Shown: positions 38,277 through 46,047 of the stretch, piece after piece | Layout: the number at the start of each line of letters is the position of its first letter | How positions within the stretch are numbered: position 1 is the first letter of the stretch | Assembly (NCBI RefSeq): GCF_900176595.1 | Contig: NZ_LT838813.1 | Coordinates: 3,428,001 to 3,492,000, forward strand | Length of the DNA stretch: 64,000 bases | Source: Aquiflexum balticum DSM 16537 | GTDB lineage: Bacteria > Bacteroidota > Bacteroidia > Cytophagales > Cyclobacteriaceae | Reading direction: 5' to 3' | Made by a program: the position numbers and the translations under genes | The notes under the pieces: generated by a model | Told to the model about the DNA's origin: nothing | The model's database searches: none | What the model saw: the letters and a program-made list of their open reading frames with translations, nothing else

Positions 38277-39449
38277 ATGGAAATAATCATTCACTTCAAG
38301 GATTTGATTTATTTGAGTTCCCATCTCATAGGAGTAATAATTTCTGCTTTGTTGATTTATATTGGAATCAGGAATTATCCTCCAAATATTCTATTGGGTT
38401 TGTCTTTTGCCAGCTTGACTTATGGTGCATTTATTGCCTGGTTGATATTTTCCGGTCAATATGTCCATTTCCCGGCCTTGTACAGGACCGGAAATATTGG
38501 AGGATTGCTTTTTCCGCCGTTTTTCTATTTGTATATCAGGGCAGTATTATACCCTCAATCCCAATCCATCAGGGATTTACTTTTCTTCCTTCCGGTTTTC
38601 TTGTTTATTTTCGATTACTTTCCGGTGTTATTTCTGCTGTCCCTTTCTGAGAAGAAAAATATGATTTTGCAAGAAATTCATGATCCAATGCTTTTTGTTT
38701 CCTTTAATCAAGCATGGTTTCTACCAAAGAATTTTCATACCCTTTTCAGAACCTTGGTCATTCTGTTTTTTTGGATTTTATCTTTCAGGTTGTTATATCT
38801 CAAAAAGAAAGAAAATGGATTTCAGAAATTTGAAAAACCATGGTTGAATTGGATGATAATCTACTTGGTTTTCAATTCATTATTGATCTTTCCATTTTTG
38901 GTTTCCAATGTATTTACATCCAATTCTTTTCAATATGACCTTTCCCATTTGACCGGGGCAGTATTGCTTTTGGTTTCGGCATCAACTATTTTATTTTTTC
39001 CACAGGTATTATATGGAACCAATCAATTTGAATATATCCGAAAGGTACAGGATGAAATTACAGAGGAGGAGAAAAGCTTTGAAGAGAAAATTTCACCTGA
39101 CAAATACCATCATATTGAAAAACGGCTAAAAGAAGTTTTAGAGGAGGATAAGGTTTTTCTCCAAAAAGGATACAGTCTGGCGGATTTGGCAAAAGACACC
39201 AAGATTCCTGCTTATCAATTGACCCATTACATCAATAAAGTAATGGATTCTACTTTCTATGAACTGATCAATAAGTATCGCATTGAAGAAACATGTCTGA
39301 TCATTAAATCCGGAAAATTCAATCATCTTACCTTGGAAGCATTGGCGGAAAAATCCGGGTTCAACAACCGTAATTCTTTCTCTGTTGCCTTTAGGAAATT
39401 CAAAGACATGAAGCCCTCTGAATTTTTGAGAAAACAGACGGTAGAATAA
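38277..39449 (+). CDS. membrane-bound AraC-family transcriptional regulator
   Basis: A 390-residue protein with about six to seven membrane helices in the first ~250 residues and an AraC DNA-binding domain at the end. The latter contains the first HTH (YSLADLAKDTKIPAYQLTHYINKVM) and the second HTH (LTLEALAEKSGFNNRNSFSVAFRKFKDMKPSEF). Such proteins are common in Bacteroidota and sense something in or across the membrane. The target genes are unknown; it converges on the ATP-grasp cluster at 39521 and is divergent from nothing obvious. Confidence 0.88.
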   Translation: MEIIIHFKDLIYLSSHLIGVIISALLIYIGIRNYPPNILLGLSFASLTYGAFIAWLIFSGQYVHFPALYRTGNIGGLLFPPFFYLYIRAVLYPQSQSIRDLLFFLPVFLFIFDYFPVLFLLSLSEKKNMILQEIHDPMLFVSFNQAWFLPKNFHTLFRTLVILFFWILSFRLLYLKKKENGFQKFEKPWLNWMIIYLVFNSLLIFPFLVSNVFTSNSFQYDLSHLTGAVLLLVSASTILFFPQVLYGTNQFEYIRKVQDEITEEEKSFEEKISPDKYHHIEKRLKEVLEEDKVFLQKGYSLADLAKDTKIPAYQLTHYINKVMDSTFYELINKYRIEETCLIIKSGKFNHLTLEALAEKSGFNNRNSFSVAFRKFKDMKPSEFLRKQTVE

Positions 39450-39520
39450 TCATCAAGCTGAAAGAAACAGGAAAATCAAAGTCTTAATGATTAGAATGAG
39501 TCAACAGGATTTTTCGGGGA

Positions 39521-40714
39521 TCATTCCTTTTCCATCAATCCTATGGTTCCCCCAACCCAATTGCGGTCTTTATTGAACTTGACGCCAATCATTTCACCCC
39601 GACTTAGTCTGACCAGATTACCGATGAGGGTCGGATTTTCATCTTTTTCGGGCCAAACGGCCAAAATTCGAACTTCTACTTTTACCTCTCCTTCTATCGC
39701 TTTTAGGACCGGTAGATAATGGACTTTTTTCTGCAAAATATAAAGATCCTTTTCTGTAACTGCTTCTATATCTGATTTTTGTACATGGTAAATTACCCCG
39801 GTGCCAGAAAATGAAAACAGGGGTTTCAGCACATAGTTTTCCAAGTCCTCAGGAATATCTTTCAGGTCACTCAGTAAAGTGGTTTCAATGAAATATGGCC
39901 CTTCCAAATAAGGAAGTATAAATTTGCTGATTCTGTAAAACCAATTCGGATGACCTGCCCATTCTACATCCAGTTCTTCCAAAAAAGAAAATTCCATTTT
40001 CAGATCTTTTCTGGCATCAAGTTCATCAAAAATCACCCTGTTATAAATTCTTTTGATCTGGATTTCAATTCCCTCCTCATTTCTGTAAAAAAGCTGTTTT
40101 CCTTTTCTGATGATTTCAGTCACACAGATAAATGGTATCCCCAAATCTTTCCTACAATAATAAAAATCAACTTTTGTATTTTGTTTTTCTGGTTCTATCT
40201 CCAATAGTACGACATGCTCAGGTTGATGACCGTTCAATACGGTTTCCCGGAATTTTTCCAGATACCCTGCCTCATCCAAGCCTCCAAAATACGGTGTCAG
40301 CTCAGATAAATAAGGATAAGTGTTTTTGACCTTTTTGAATAAATTGTATTGAAAATTAAAAACTGATGGAAAGCCTTGCACTTCAATCAGTTTTGGGATT
40401 ATTCTTCCGTTTTCTTCGCAGATTCCAAAATCAATGGCCAAAAACTGTGTATGGGAATCCTGATTGGGAACATTGAAATTGATGTTCAGGGATTTCTGGG
40501 TCAGCTGATTGAAATCTTCCCTTTTGATAAAGTCAATGATTTGTTGGGATCCCTCCAATAATTGGGCTTTCAGTTCATTGGGAATGAAAAACGGTGATTC
40601 AGCTACGCGGAAAGTTGGAAGACCACCAAAATCCGATGCCAGGTCAATCAGAAAGGATTGGTATTTTTCTTCGGAAAAGTTTTCATTGAAGAGGTTTCTG
40701 TAATTCTGAATCAT
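39521..40714 (-). CDS. divergent ATP-grasp-like amidoligase candidate
   Basis: A 397-residue soluble protein. I see ATP-grasp-like features in order: IPKLIEVQGFPSVFNFQYNL, YVLKPLFSFSGTGVIYHV (resembling the ATP-binding loop), YILQKKVHYLPVL and VKVEVRILAVW, with a late RDWVGG-like end (NRDWVGG is not present; the text reads NRNWVGGTIG). Similarity to glutathionylspermidine synthase-type or circularly permuted ATP-grasps is possible. It would ligate a carboxylate to an amine using ATP. It follows the amidotransferase gene by 11 bases. The family assignment is uncertain and needs structure prediction. Confidence 0.55.
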   Translation of the reverse strand: MIQNYRNLFNENFSEEKYQSFLIDLASDFGGLPTFRVAESPFFIPNELKAQLLEGSQQIIDFIKREDFNQLTQKSLNINFNVPNQDSHTQFLAIDFGICEENGRIIPKLIEVQGFPSVFNFQYNLFKKVKNTYPYLSELTPYFGGLDEAGYLEKFRETVLNGHQPEHVVLLEIEPEKQNTKVDFYYCRKDLGIPFICVTEIIRKGKQLFYRNEEGIEIQIKRIYNRVIFDELDARKDLKMEFSFLEELDVEWAGHPNWFYRISKFILPYLEGPYFIETTLLSDLKDIPEDLENYVLKPLFSFSGTGVIYHVQKSDIEAVTEKDLYILQKKVHYLPVLKAIEGEVKVEVRILAVWPEKDENPTLIGNLVRLSRGEMIGVKFNKDRNWVGGTIGLMEKE

Positions 40715-40725
40715 ATAATGACTGA

Positions 40726-41550
40726 TTAATGTATGATTGTTTCCTGTTCCCTGATTTTCTGTATGGATTGTTCCAGAAAATTGGGGATAAGTGTCGCATT
40801 TGTTTTATAAATGGTATGTTCTTCCACAATATGTTCCAGCATGGCAAGGTATCTAGTCTTCCCTCTCAAATCAATGATTTGGTCTCTGACCTCTGTTTTT
40901 TTGAGATGTTGTAAAAAACCGACAGGGTCAGCCTCGGGGTGGAATTGTGTTCCGACCATTTCCGGGCTAAAACGGATTCCCATAATGGCCCTTTCGTATT
41001 CCACATAGTTTCGGATTTTTTCCAGAGCAATGATTTTCGCTCCCATTTCCCTGAATTTTTTTTGATGCGGCTGTGTCACTTGATAATCCCGGGAATCAAT
41101 GGCCCAAAAAGGATTATCAAGATTTTCAAATAAGGGGTCATCCATTCCTGCCTCTGTTTTATGAATGGTCATCACCCCAAAGGAGGTTGATTTTCTTTTG
41201 GAAACTTCAGCCAGGCCAAAATGCTGTACGGCCATTTGATAGGAGTGGCAGATAAACAAAATATACTTTTTACGCTCATTGTTGAGATTCCATTTATATA
41301 TCCCATCAATGACTTCATAGTAGCTTTTGTCCCAAATCCCGTCTCCTTCGACCGGATTTCCTGGTCCTCCTGAAGAGATATAGAGATTGAAATCCTCTAA
41401 ATTCGGAACCTCGTTTTTTTGTCTGACATCAAATACTTCAATGGAAAGTTCTTCACCGAATCTTCCCACAATATCATGGATACAGCGCATACCCTGATTG
41501 GAAATGCCATTGTACATATCCAAAACAGCTACCTTTATTTTCTCCTGCAT
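40726..41550 (-). CDS. class I glutamine amidotransferase-like protein (GATase1)
   Basis: A 274-residue stand-alone amidotransferase domain. The oxyanion loop is ISSGGPGNP (59-66), the nucleophile is Cys101 in FICHSYQMA, and the catalytic His204 and Glu206 lie in TQFHPEADP, so the triad is complete. The domain normally supplies ammonia from glutamine to a partner synthase; alternatively it could hydrolyse a gamma-glutamyl bond. A C-terminal extension of ~60 residues (IIDLRGKTRYLAMLEHI) is unusual. I chose the ATG at 41550; 41574 is in frame too. It is upstream of the divergent ATP-grasp gene and downstream of an intergenic hairpin. Confidence 0.85.
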   Translation of the reverse strand: MQEKIKVAVLDMYNGISNQGMRCIHDIVGRFGEELSIEVFDVRQKNEVPNLEDFNLYISSGGPGNPVEGDGIWDKSYYEVIDGIYKWNLNNERKKYILFICHSYQMAVQHFGLAEVSKRKSTSFGVMTIHKTEAGMDDPLFENLDNPFWAIDSRDYQVTQPHQKKFREMGAKIIALEKIRNYVEYERAIMGIRFSPEMVGTQFHPEADPVGFLQHLKKTEVRDQIIDLRGKTRYLAMLEHIVEEHTIYKTNATLIPNFLEQSIQKIREQETIIH

Positions 41551-41653
41551 GATTATTAGATTAAGCGGTTGCAATTTAGAATTTCCGATCTAACATGTTG
41601 AAAAAGCAATAAAGAAAATGCAATTTTTATTTTTAGAAATCCTATGGACTAAA

Positions 41654-41693
41654 GGCAATTTTCAAAAAGAATCTTTTCTATTTGAAAATTGCC
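41654..41693. other. strong inverted repeat between the amidoligase and amidotransferase genes
   Basis: GGCAATTTTCAAA (41654-41666) and TTTGAAAATTGCC (41681-41693) form a perfect 13-pair stem with a 14-base loop. No T-run follows on the leftward strand, so it is more likely an RNA processing or stability element than a full terminator. Confidence 0.6.
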
Positions 41694-41714
41694 CTTACTA
41701 TGATTCAGCTTGCA

Positions 41715-42824
41715 TTAAAGTCCCCTGGAAAATTCCTCTGTGATAAAATCAACCACTTTCACCAGGTCATGGTCAGATTCTTCAAAGACTTTCAGTTGCC
41801 GGTCGGCCCCGGTACCATCCGCTAGAATCTTGTGTATATAATTGATTTCTTCTCTACTGCCCAATTCGTCAACCACATCATCAATAAATTCCAACAACTC
41901 GAGCATCAGAGATTTGTATTCCACCTCTTTCTTTTGTCCAAAATCAATCATCAGGCCTTCTGTACCGTATCGGGCTGCCCGAAATTTATTTTCCCTGATG
42001 AGTGCTATCCGGTACACATTGAAACTGGTGTTCATTATGCTCATTTTGTAGAGTTTGGCTACCACAGCCTGAATAAGGGCTGTAATACAAATGGTTTCGT
42101 CCACAGTTAGGCACATGTCACAGATCCTGAATTCTATGGTACTGAAGAAAGGATGCATCCTGAGATCCCACCAGATTTTTTTGGGATTATCGATACAATT
42201 GGTCTTGACCAGAGTTTCCAGAAAATTGTCATAAGACTGAACAGAGTCAAAATACTCGGGAAGTCCAGTCCTTGGGAATTTGGCAAAAATATGAGCTCTA
42301 TAAGCTTTAAATCCTGTTTCCCTTCCTTCCCAAAAAGGGGAATTGGTGGAAAGGGCATAAATATGGGGAAGAAAGTAACAGGCCTGATTCATGATATGCA
42401 GGGCTGTTTCGCGGTTTTCAATTCCCACATGCACATGAAGACCAAAAATCAAATTCGACCTTGCCGTATCCTGCAGTTCTTTGACAATCATGTCGTACCG
42501 GGGATCATCGGTTATGGGCTGATCCTGCCATTTTGAAAATGGATGGGTACCTGAAGCCCCTACTATCAGATTTTGTTCTGCTGCAAGGTCAACGATTTTT
42601 TTCCTCAGAAAAGAAACTTCTTTGCGGGCATCCGAAACATTCTGGCAAATATTGGTACCCACTTCTACCACAGATTGGTGCATCTCTGCCTTTACCTGTT
42701 CTTTTAATATAATTTTGGCCCCATCCACTATTTTGGACATATGGGAGCGGAGTTCTCTGGTGTTGGGGTCAATGATCTGATATTCCTCTTCAACTCCTAA
42801 AGTAAAAACAGGTAACTTTTTCAT
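41715..42824 (-). CDS. YbdK-type carboxylate-amine ligase (GCS2 family)
   Basis: A 369-residue ATP-dependent amidoligase of the glutamate-cysteine-ligase-2 family (COG2170/YbdK). Signatures are TLGVEEEYQIIDP, AEMHQSVVEVGTNI, FGLHVHVGIENRETA, GTEGLMIDFGQ and STIEFRICDM. Members join glutamate to an amine (weak gamma-glutamylcysteine synthesis is reported for YbdK); real substrates are mostly unknown. It sits 3 bases after the RimK-like ATP-grasp gene, so both likely act in one pathway. Confidence 0.92.
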   Translation of the reverse strand: MKKLPVFTLGVEEEYQIIDPNTRELRSHMSKIVDGAKIILKEQVKAEMHQSVVEVGTNICQNVSDARKEVSFLRKKIVDLAAEQNLIVGASGTHPFSKWQDQPITDDPRYDMIVKELQDTARSNLIFGLHVHVGIENRETALHIMNQACYFLPHIYALSTNSPFWEGRETGFKAYRAHIFAKFPRTGLPEYFDSVQSYDNFLETLVKTNCIDNPKKIWWDLRMHPFFSTIEFRICDMCLTVDETICITALIQAVVAKLYKMSIMNTSFNVYRIALIRENKFRAARYGTEGLMIDFGQKKEVEYKSLMLELLEFIDDVVDELGSREEINYIHKILADGTGADRQLKVFEESDHDLVKVVDFITEEFSRGL

Positions 42825-42827
42825 AGC

Positions 42828-43784
42828 TTAAAATCTTTTTGCCGTACTGACTGCATCTTTCATAAATGTACCCCAAGTAAGGTTGACCTGACCCGGTTTC
42901 TGGGCTTTGGCATAGGCTATGGCCATTTTGGCTGCTTCTTCTACCACCCAATCGAAATTGGCCTGACCCACCGAATTGATATCCGCGTCGGGTGCCGGAT
43001 TACCGAAGTCAATGGCATATGGAATTCCGTCCCTCACAGCAAACTCTACGGTATTGAAATCATAACCCAAACCATGGCATAGCTTCAAAGTATAATCCTT
43101 GACAGTCGCGAGCAGTTTTTTGGAAGCAGGAGGTCCGTCAATGACATATCTCAGGTGATGGGGATTCCTAGGTTCATACTGCATGATCCTTACGGCCTTG
43201 CCACCCAGACAATACACCCTAAAATAATCGGTGAATTTGATCTCTTCCTGAAGCAACATGACCAATTGCCCCGTTTCTTTATGCTTGGCATAAAACTCCT
43301 CCTTGTTCTCAAGCCGATAAACATTTTTCCACCCACCTCCCGCATAGGGTTTCATATAAGCAGGGAACCCTATATAATCAAATATTGCCTGCCAGTCCAA
43401 TGGCATTTTCAGGTTTCTGAACGATTTGCCAGTGGTATCAGTTGGATGTTCTGCAGAAGGTAGAATCACCGTATTGGGAAGTGGAACGCCCAATTTATCC
43501 GCTAGGCAGTTATTGAAGAACTTATCATCTGCACTCCACCAAAAAGGGTTGTTGATCACAGCAGTACCTGTTAATGCTGCATTTTTTAAATAGGCCCGAT
43601 AAAAGGGGACATCCTGGGAAATTCTATCAATTATGACAGCATAATCCGTCAAACGGTTTTGCACAACTTTGTCAATCAGCACCGGCTCGGCGATGATGCC
43701 TTTCTCTTTTTTCTCATTGACCCTCTCGACAAATGCATGGGGAAAAGTGTCTTCCATGCCAAATAGAATTCCTATCTTTTTCAT
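42828..43784 (-). CDS. RimK-like ATP-grasp ligase
   Basis: A 318-residue ATP-grasp protein. It starts with a pre-ATP-grasp fold (KKIGILFGMEDTFPHAFVERV). The nucleotide-binding part contains YMKPYAGGGWKNVYRL and VMLLQEEIKFTDYFRVYCLGGKAVRIM, and the metal-binding end FNTVEFAVRDGIPYAIDFGNP has the Glu and Asn typical of the family. It should ligate a carboxylate to an amine with ATP. The tail WGTFMKDAVSTAKRF is unusual. It is 19 bases after the esterase gene and 3 before the YbdK-type ligase. Confidence 0.85.
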   Translation of the reverse strand: MKKIGILFGMEDTFPHAFVERVNEKKEKGIIAEPVLIDKVVQNRLTDYAVIIDRISQDVPFYRAYLKNAALTGTAVINNPFWWSADDKFFNNCLADKLGVPLPNTVILPSAEHPTDTTGKSFRNLKMPLDWQAIFDYIGFPAYMKPYAGGGWKNVYRLENKEEFYAKHKETGQLVMLLQEEIKFTDYFRVYCLGGKAVRIMQYEPRNPHHLRYVIDGPPASKKLLATVKDYTLKLCHGLGYDFNTVEFAVRDGIPYAIDFGNPAPDADINSVGQANFDWVVEEAAKMAIAYAKAQKPGQVNLTWGTFMKDAVSTAKRF

Positions 43785-43803
43785 AAATGGTTGGTATTTA
43801 AAA

Positions 43804-44517
43804 TTATGTAAATTTTATTCTTGATAAATAGTGGGGAAACATTTCTTTCCAAAGAGGCCAATCATGATGACGGTCTTTTCTCACATCCAGCCAATGATTT
43901 GTTCTTTTTCCCTCTAAGGTATCACTCAGCTTGATGTTGGCGTCAAAACAGATATCCCAATTGGAAGTTCCCAAGACAATATCCATTTTCCAAAGCTCCC
44001 CATCGTTGAGGCCAGGCAGAAACTCAAGCGGGGAATTATAAAATATATCCACATGGTTATAGCCATCCATAAAATTCCGGATTTCAAATGCTCCCGAAAG
44101 AGACATCATGTGACTGACATATCCGGGATGTCTAAATGCAAAATTGGCAGCGTGATAGCCACCAAAACTACATCCTGCCACCACCACTTTTCCGACCCCG
44201 GTATTGAAACGGACTTTTTCCACTATGTCATGACAGATCATTTTATCATAAGCAATATGGTTTTGGATCTTTTGATGGGGATGAACATGCTTATTGTAAA
44301 AGCTGTTTTTGTCATTGCTTTCAGGACAGAATATCTGAACCAAGCCTTGATTGATAAACCAGCTGGCAGAACCTATCAGTCCCATATCCCTGTTTTCATG
44401 GAAGGAACCCATTGAAGTAGGGTATAAAATCACCGGGTAACCAGCATGACCAAAAACCAACATTTCCACATCCCGATGAAGATGGGGAGAGTACCATTTG
44501 AAATATTCTTCTTTCAT
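43804..44517 (-). CDS. esterase family protein (alpha/beta hydrolase)
   Basis: A 237-residue alpha/beta hydrolase of the putative esterase type. The nucleophile elbow is AGCSFGGYH with Ser117; the catalytic His is probably in the late DRHHDWPLW. It also has a short N-terminal EEYFKWYSPHLHRDVEMLVFGHAGYPVILYPTS that resembles these family members. There is no signal peptide. It is the first gene of the ligase cluster and could cut or transfer the product of the ligases. A candidate promoter lies 24 bases upstream. Confidence 0.85.
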   Translation of the reverse strand: MKEEYFKWYSPHLHRDVEMLVFGHAGYPVILYPTSMGSFHENRDMGLIGSASWFINQGLVQIFCPESNDKNSFYNKHVHPHQKIQNHIAYDKMICHDIVEKVRFNTGVGKVVVAGCSFGGYHAANFAFRHPGYVSHMMSLSGAFEIRNFMDGYNHVDIFYNSPLEFLPGLNDGELWKMDIVLGTSNWDICFDANIKLSDTLEGKRTNHWLDVRKDRHHDWPLWKEMFPHYLSRIKFT

Positions 44518-44540
44518 GAAATTTAATGTTCTAATCTTAC

Positions 44541-44571
44541 TAAAAATAGTGGGCTTTTACTGATTCGCAAA
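44541..44571 (-). promoter_or_regulatory. candidate promoter of the amidoligase cluster
   Basis: On the leftward strand TTTG (44571-44568), a 19-base spacer and TATTTTTA (44548-44541) match the phylum consensus except for the last base. The esterase ATG is at 44517. Confidence 0.45.
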
Positions 44572-44593
44572 AAATATCAACAAAGAATTTCAA

Positions 44594-45106
44594 TTATTTT
44601 TTGAACCATTGCGCATACATAGGATAATTTTTGGCCGTTCTTTCAATGACTTCCAGCATTTCAGGTCCTGTGTCTTTGATTTTTTTTGCGGGCATTCCAG
44701 CATAAATGCTATTTGCTTCAACAATAGTACCTGCTAATACTACAGCCCCTGCTGCGATCACTGCACCGGAATGTATGACTGCATTGTCCATAACAATGGC
44801 GCTCATGCCTATCAATACATTGTCATGTATAGTACACCCATGGACCACGGCATTGTGAGCGATGGATACCCTACTACCGATATAGGTTCCTGATTTCTGG
44901 TAAGTTCCATGGATTATAGCACCATCCTGAATATTGCTGTCATCTCCTATCCTTATCTGATGGACGTCACCCCTTACGACAGCATTGTACCAAACTGTGC
45001 AGTTTTTACCCATGACCACGTCACCGATTACTGTAGCATTTTCTGCCAACCAACAATTTTCTCCAAATTCAGGAGTAAATCCACGTACACTTTTTATCAA
45101 TGCCAT
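44594..45106 (-). CDS. gamma-carbonic anhydrase family protein (left-handed beta-helix)
   Basis: A 170-residue protein made of hexapeptide repeats (NCTVWYNAVVRGDVHQIRIGDDSNIQDGAII). The metal ligands of gamma-carbonic anhydrases can be seen as His in GAIIHG, SIAHNAVVHG; the fold is a trimeric left-handed beta-helix. Members include YrdA/PaaY-type proteins with poorly known substrates; real CO2 hydration is not certain. It lies 76 bases upstream of the esterase gene, in the same direction, but a promoter candidate separates them. Confidence 0.9.
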   Translation of the reverse strand: MALIKSVRGFTPEFGENCWLAENATVIGDVVMGKNCTVWYNAVVRGDVHQIRIGDDSNIQDGAIIHGTYQKSGTYIGSRVSIAHNAVVHGCTIHDNVLIGMSAIVMDNAVIHSGAVIAAGAVVLAGTIVEANSIYAGMPAKKIKDTGPEMLEVIERTAKNYPMYAQWFKK

Positions 45107-45249
45107 TTAAAATCAATTTGTTATAATTAGTAAAAAATAATTTTCAGTTCAAAAGTATTTTTTTTTGAGCAATTATGAACTTTTTATGACCTAAATAGTT
45201 TACATGTATATACACACAATTTGTGAAACTAAACAAACAACACAACATT

Positions 45250-45969
45250 ATGAATTTAATTAAAAGTACAGGTTTATTATTTGCAGCAGCTTTGATTATG
45301 GCTTCCTGCAATAAGCCGGGAGACACAGTAGCAACAACCGATGCCCAAGAAGTAGCTGAAGCTTCAGGTTCGACTTTGTCGATTGATCCATCCACCAGCA
45401 AAATTGATTGGAGAGGTTACAAGCCTACAGGGCAGCATTTTGGTTACATTCCTTTAACCGATGGGGAAATCGTCGTCGAAGGCAACGAGCTGAAAGGCGC
45501 CAGATTTGTGTTCGATATCACAGGATTGAAAATCCAGGATATGGAAGAAACAAGCGAAAGCTACCCTAAGTTATGGGGTCACTTGCAGTCACCTGATTTC
45601 TTTGATGCTGCCAATCATCCTCAAGCAGTTTTTGAATTAACCAGCGTTGAGCCTTTTGTAGCAGGAACAATTCAAGATAAAGAAGAATTTAAAACTGATA
45701 ATACTCCAAAGAGTGATTCAGAAGTGGCTCCCGAAAACCCTACCCATTGGGTGTCAGGTAATCTGACCATGAGAGGTACTACCAAAAACATCAAATTTCC
45801 TGCCCAAGTATCCATTTCAAACGGAACTGTTGCTGCAAAAGCAGGTTTCAATATTAATAGAACTGACTGGGGCTTGGCTTATAATGACGAAAGTAACGCT
45901 GTGGACAAAGCAAAAGATCAGTTCATCTACAATACTGTAAGTATTGGATTTGATATCAAAACCAACTAA
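45250..45969 (+). CDS. YceI family lipoprotein
   Basis: A 239-residue lipoprotein (signal ending ALIMASCNK) of the YceI/lipocalin-like family. It contains STSKIDWRGYKPTGQHFGYIPL, LKGARFVFDITGLKIQDM, LWGHLQSPDFFDAANHPQAVFELTSV, and the late TMRGTTKNIKFPAQVSI and WGLAYNDES. The barrel binds isoprenoid-type lipids in some members. I chose the ATG at 45250, since the lipoprotein signal begins there; the frame is open to 45223. A terminator-like hairpin follows. Confidence 0.9.
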   Translation: MNLIKSTGLLFAAALIMASCNKPGDTVATTDAQEVAEASGSTLSIDPSTSKIDWRGYKPTGQHFGYIPLTDGEIVVEGNELKGARFVFDITGLKIQDMEETSESYPKLWGHLQSPDFFDAANHPQAVFELTSVEPFVAGTIQDKEEFKTDNTPKSDSEVAPENPTHWVSGNLTMRGTTKNIKFPAQVSISNGTVAAKAGFNINRTDWGLAYNDESNAVDKAKDQFIYNTVSIGFDIKTN

Positions 45970-45995
45970 TCAAAGATTAATGTTTGTTTCTGAAG

Positions 45996-46023
45996 GGGAA
46001 GTCGAAAGATTTCCCTTTTTTTT
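45996..46023 (+). terminator. terminator after the yceI-like gene
   Basis: GGGAA-GTCGAAAGAT-TTCCC is followed by eight T. The stem is short, so confidence is moderate. Confidence 0.65.
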
Positions 46024-46047
46024 GTGTCTAAAAGTTAATTTTGGTGT

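Noticed and set aside
46036-46043. TAATTTTG before the pabB-like gene as a promoter
   Set aside because: It lies only 4 bases before the ATG and has no -33 element at the right distance.
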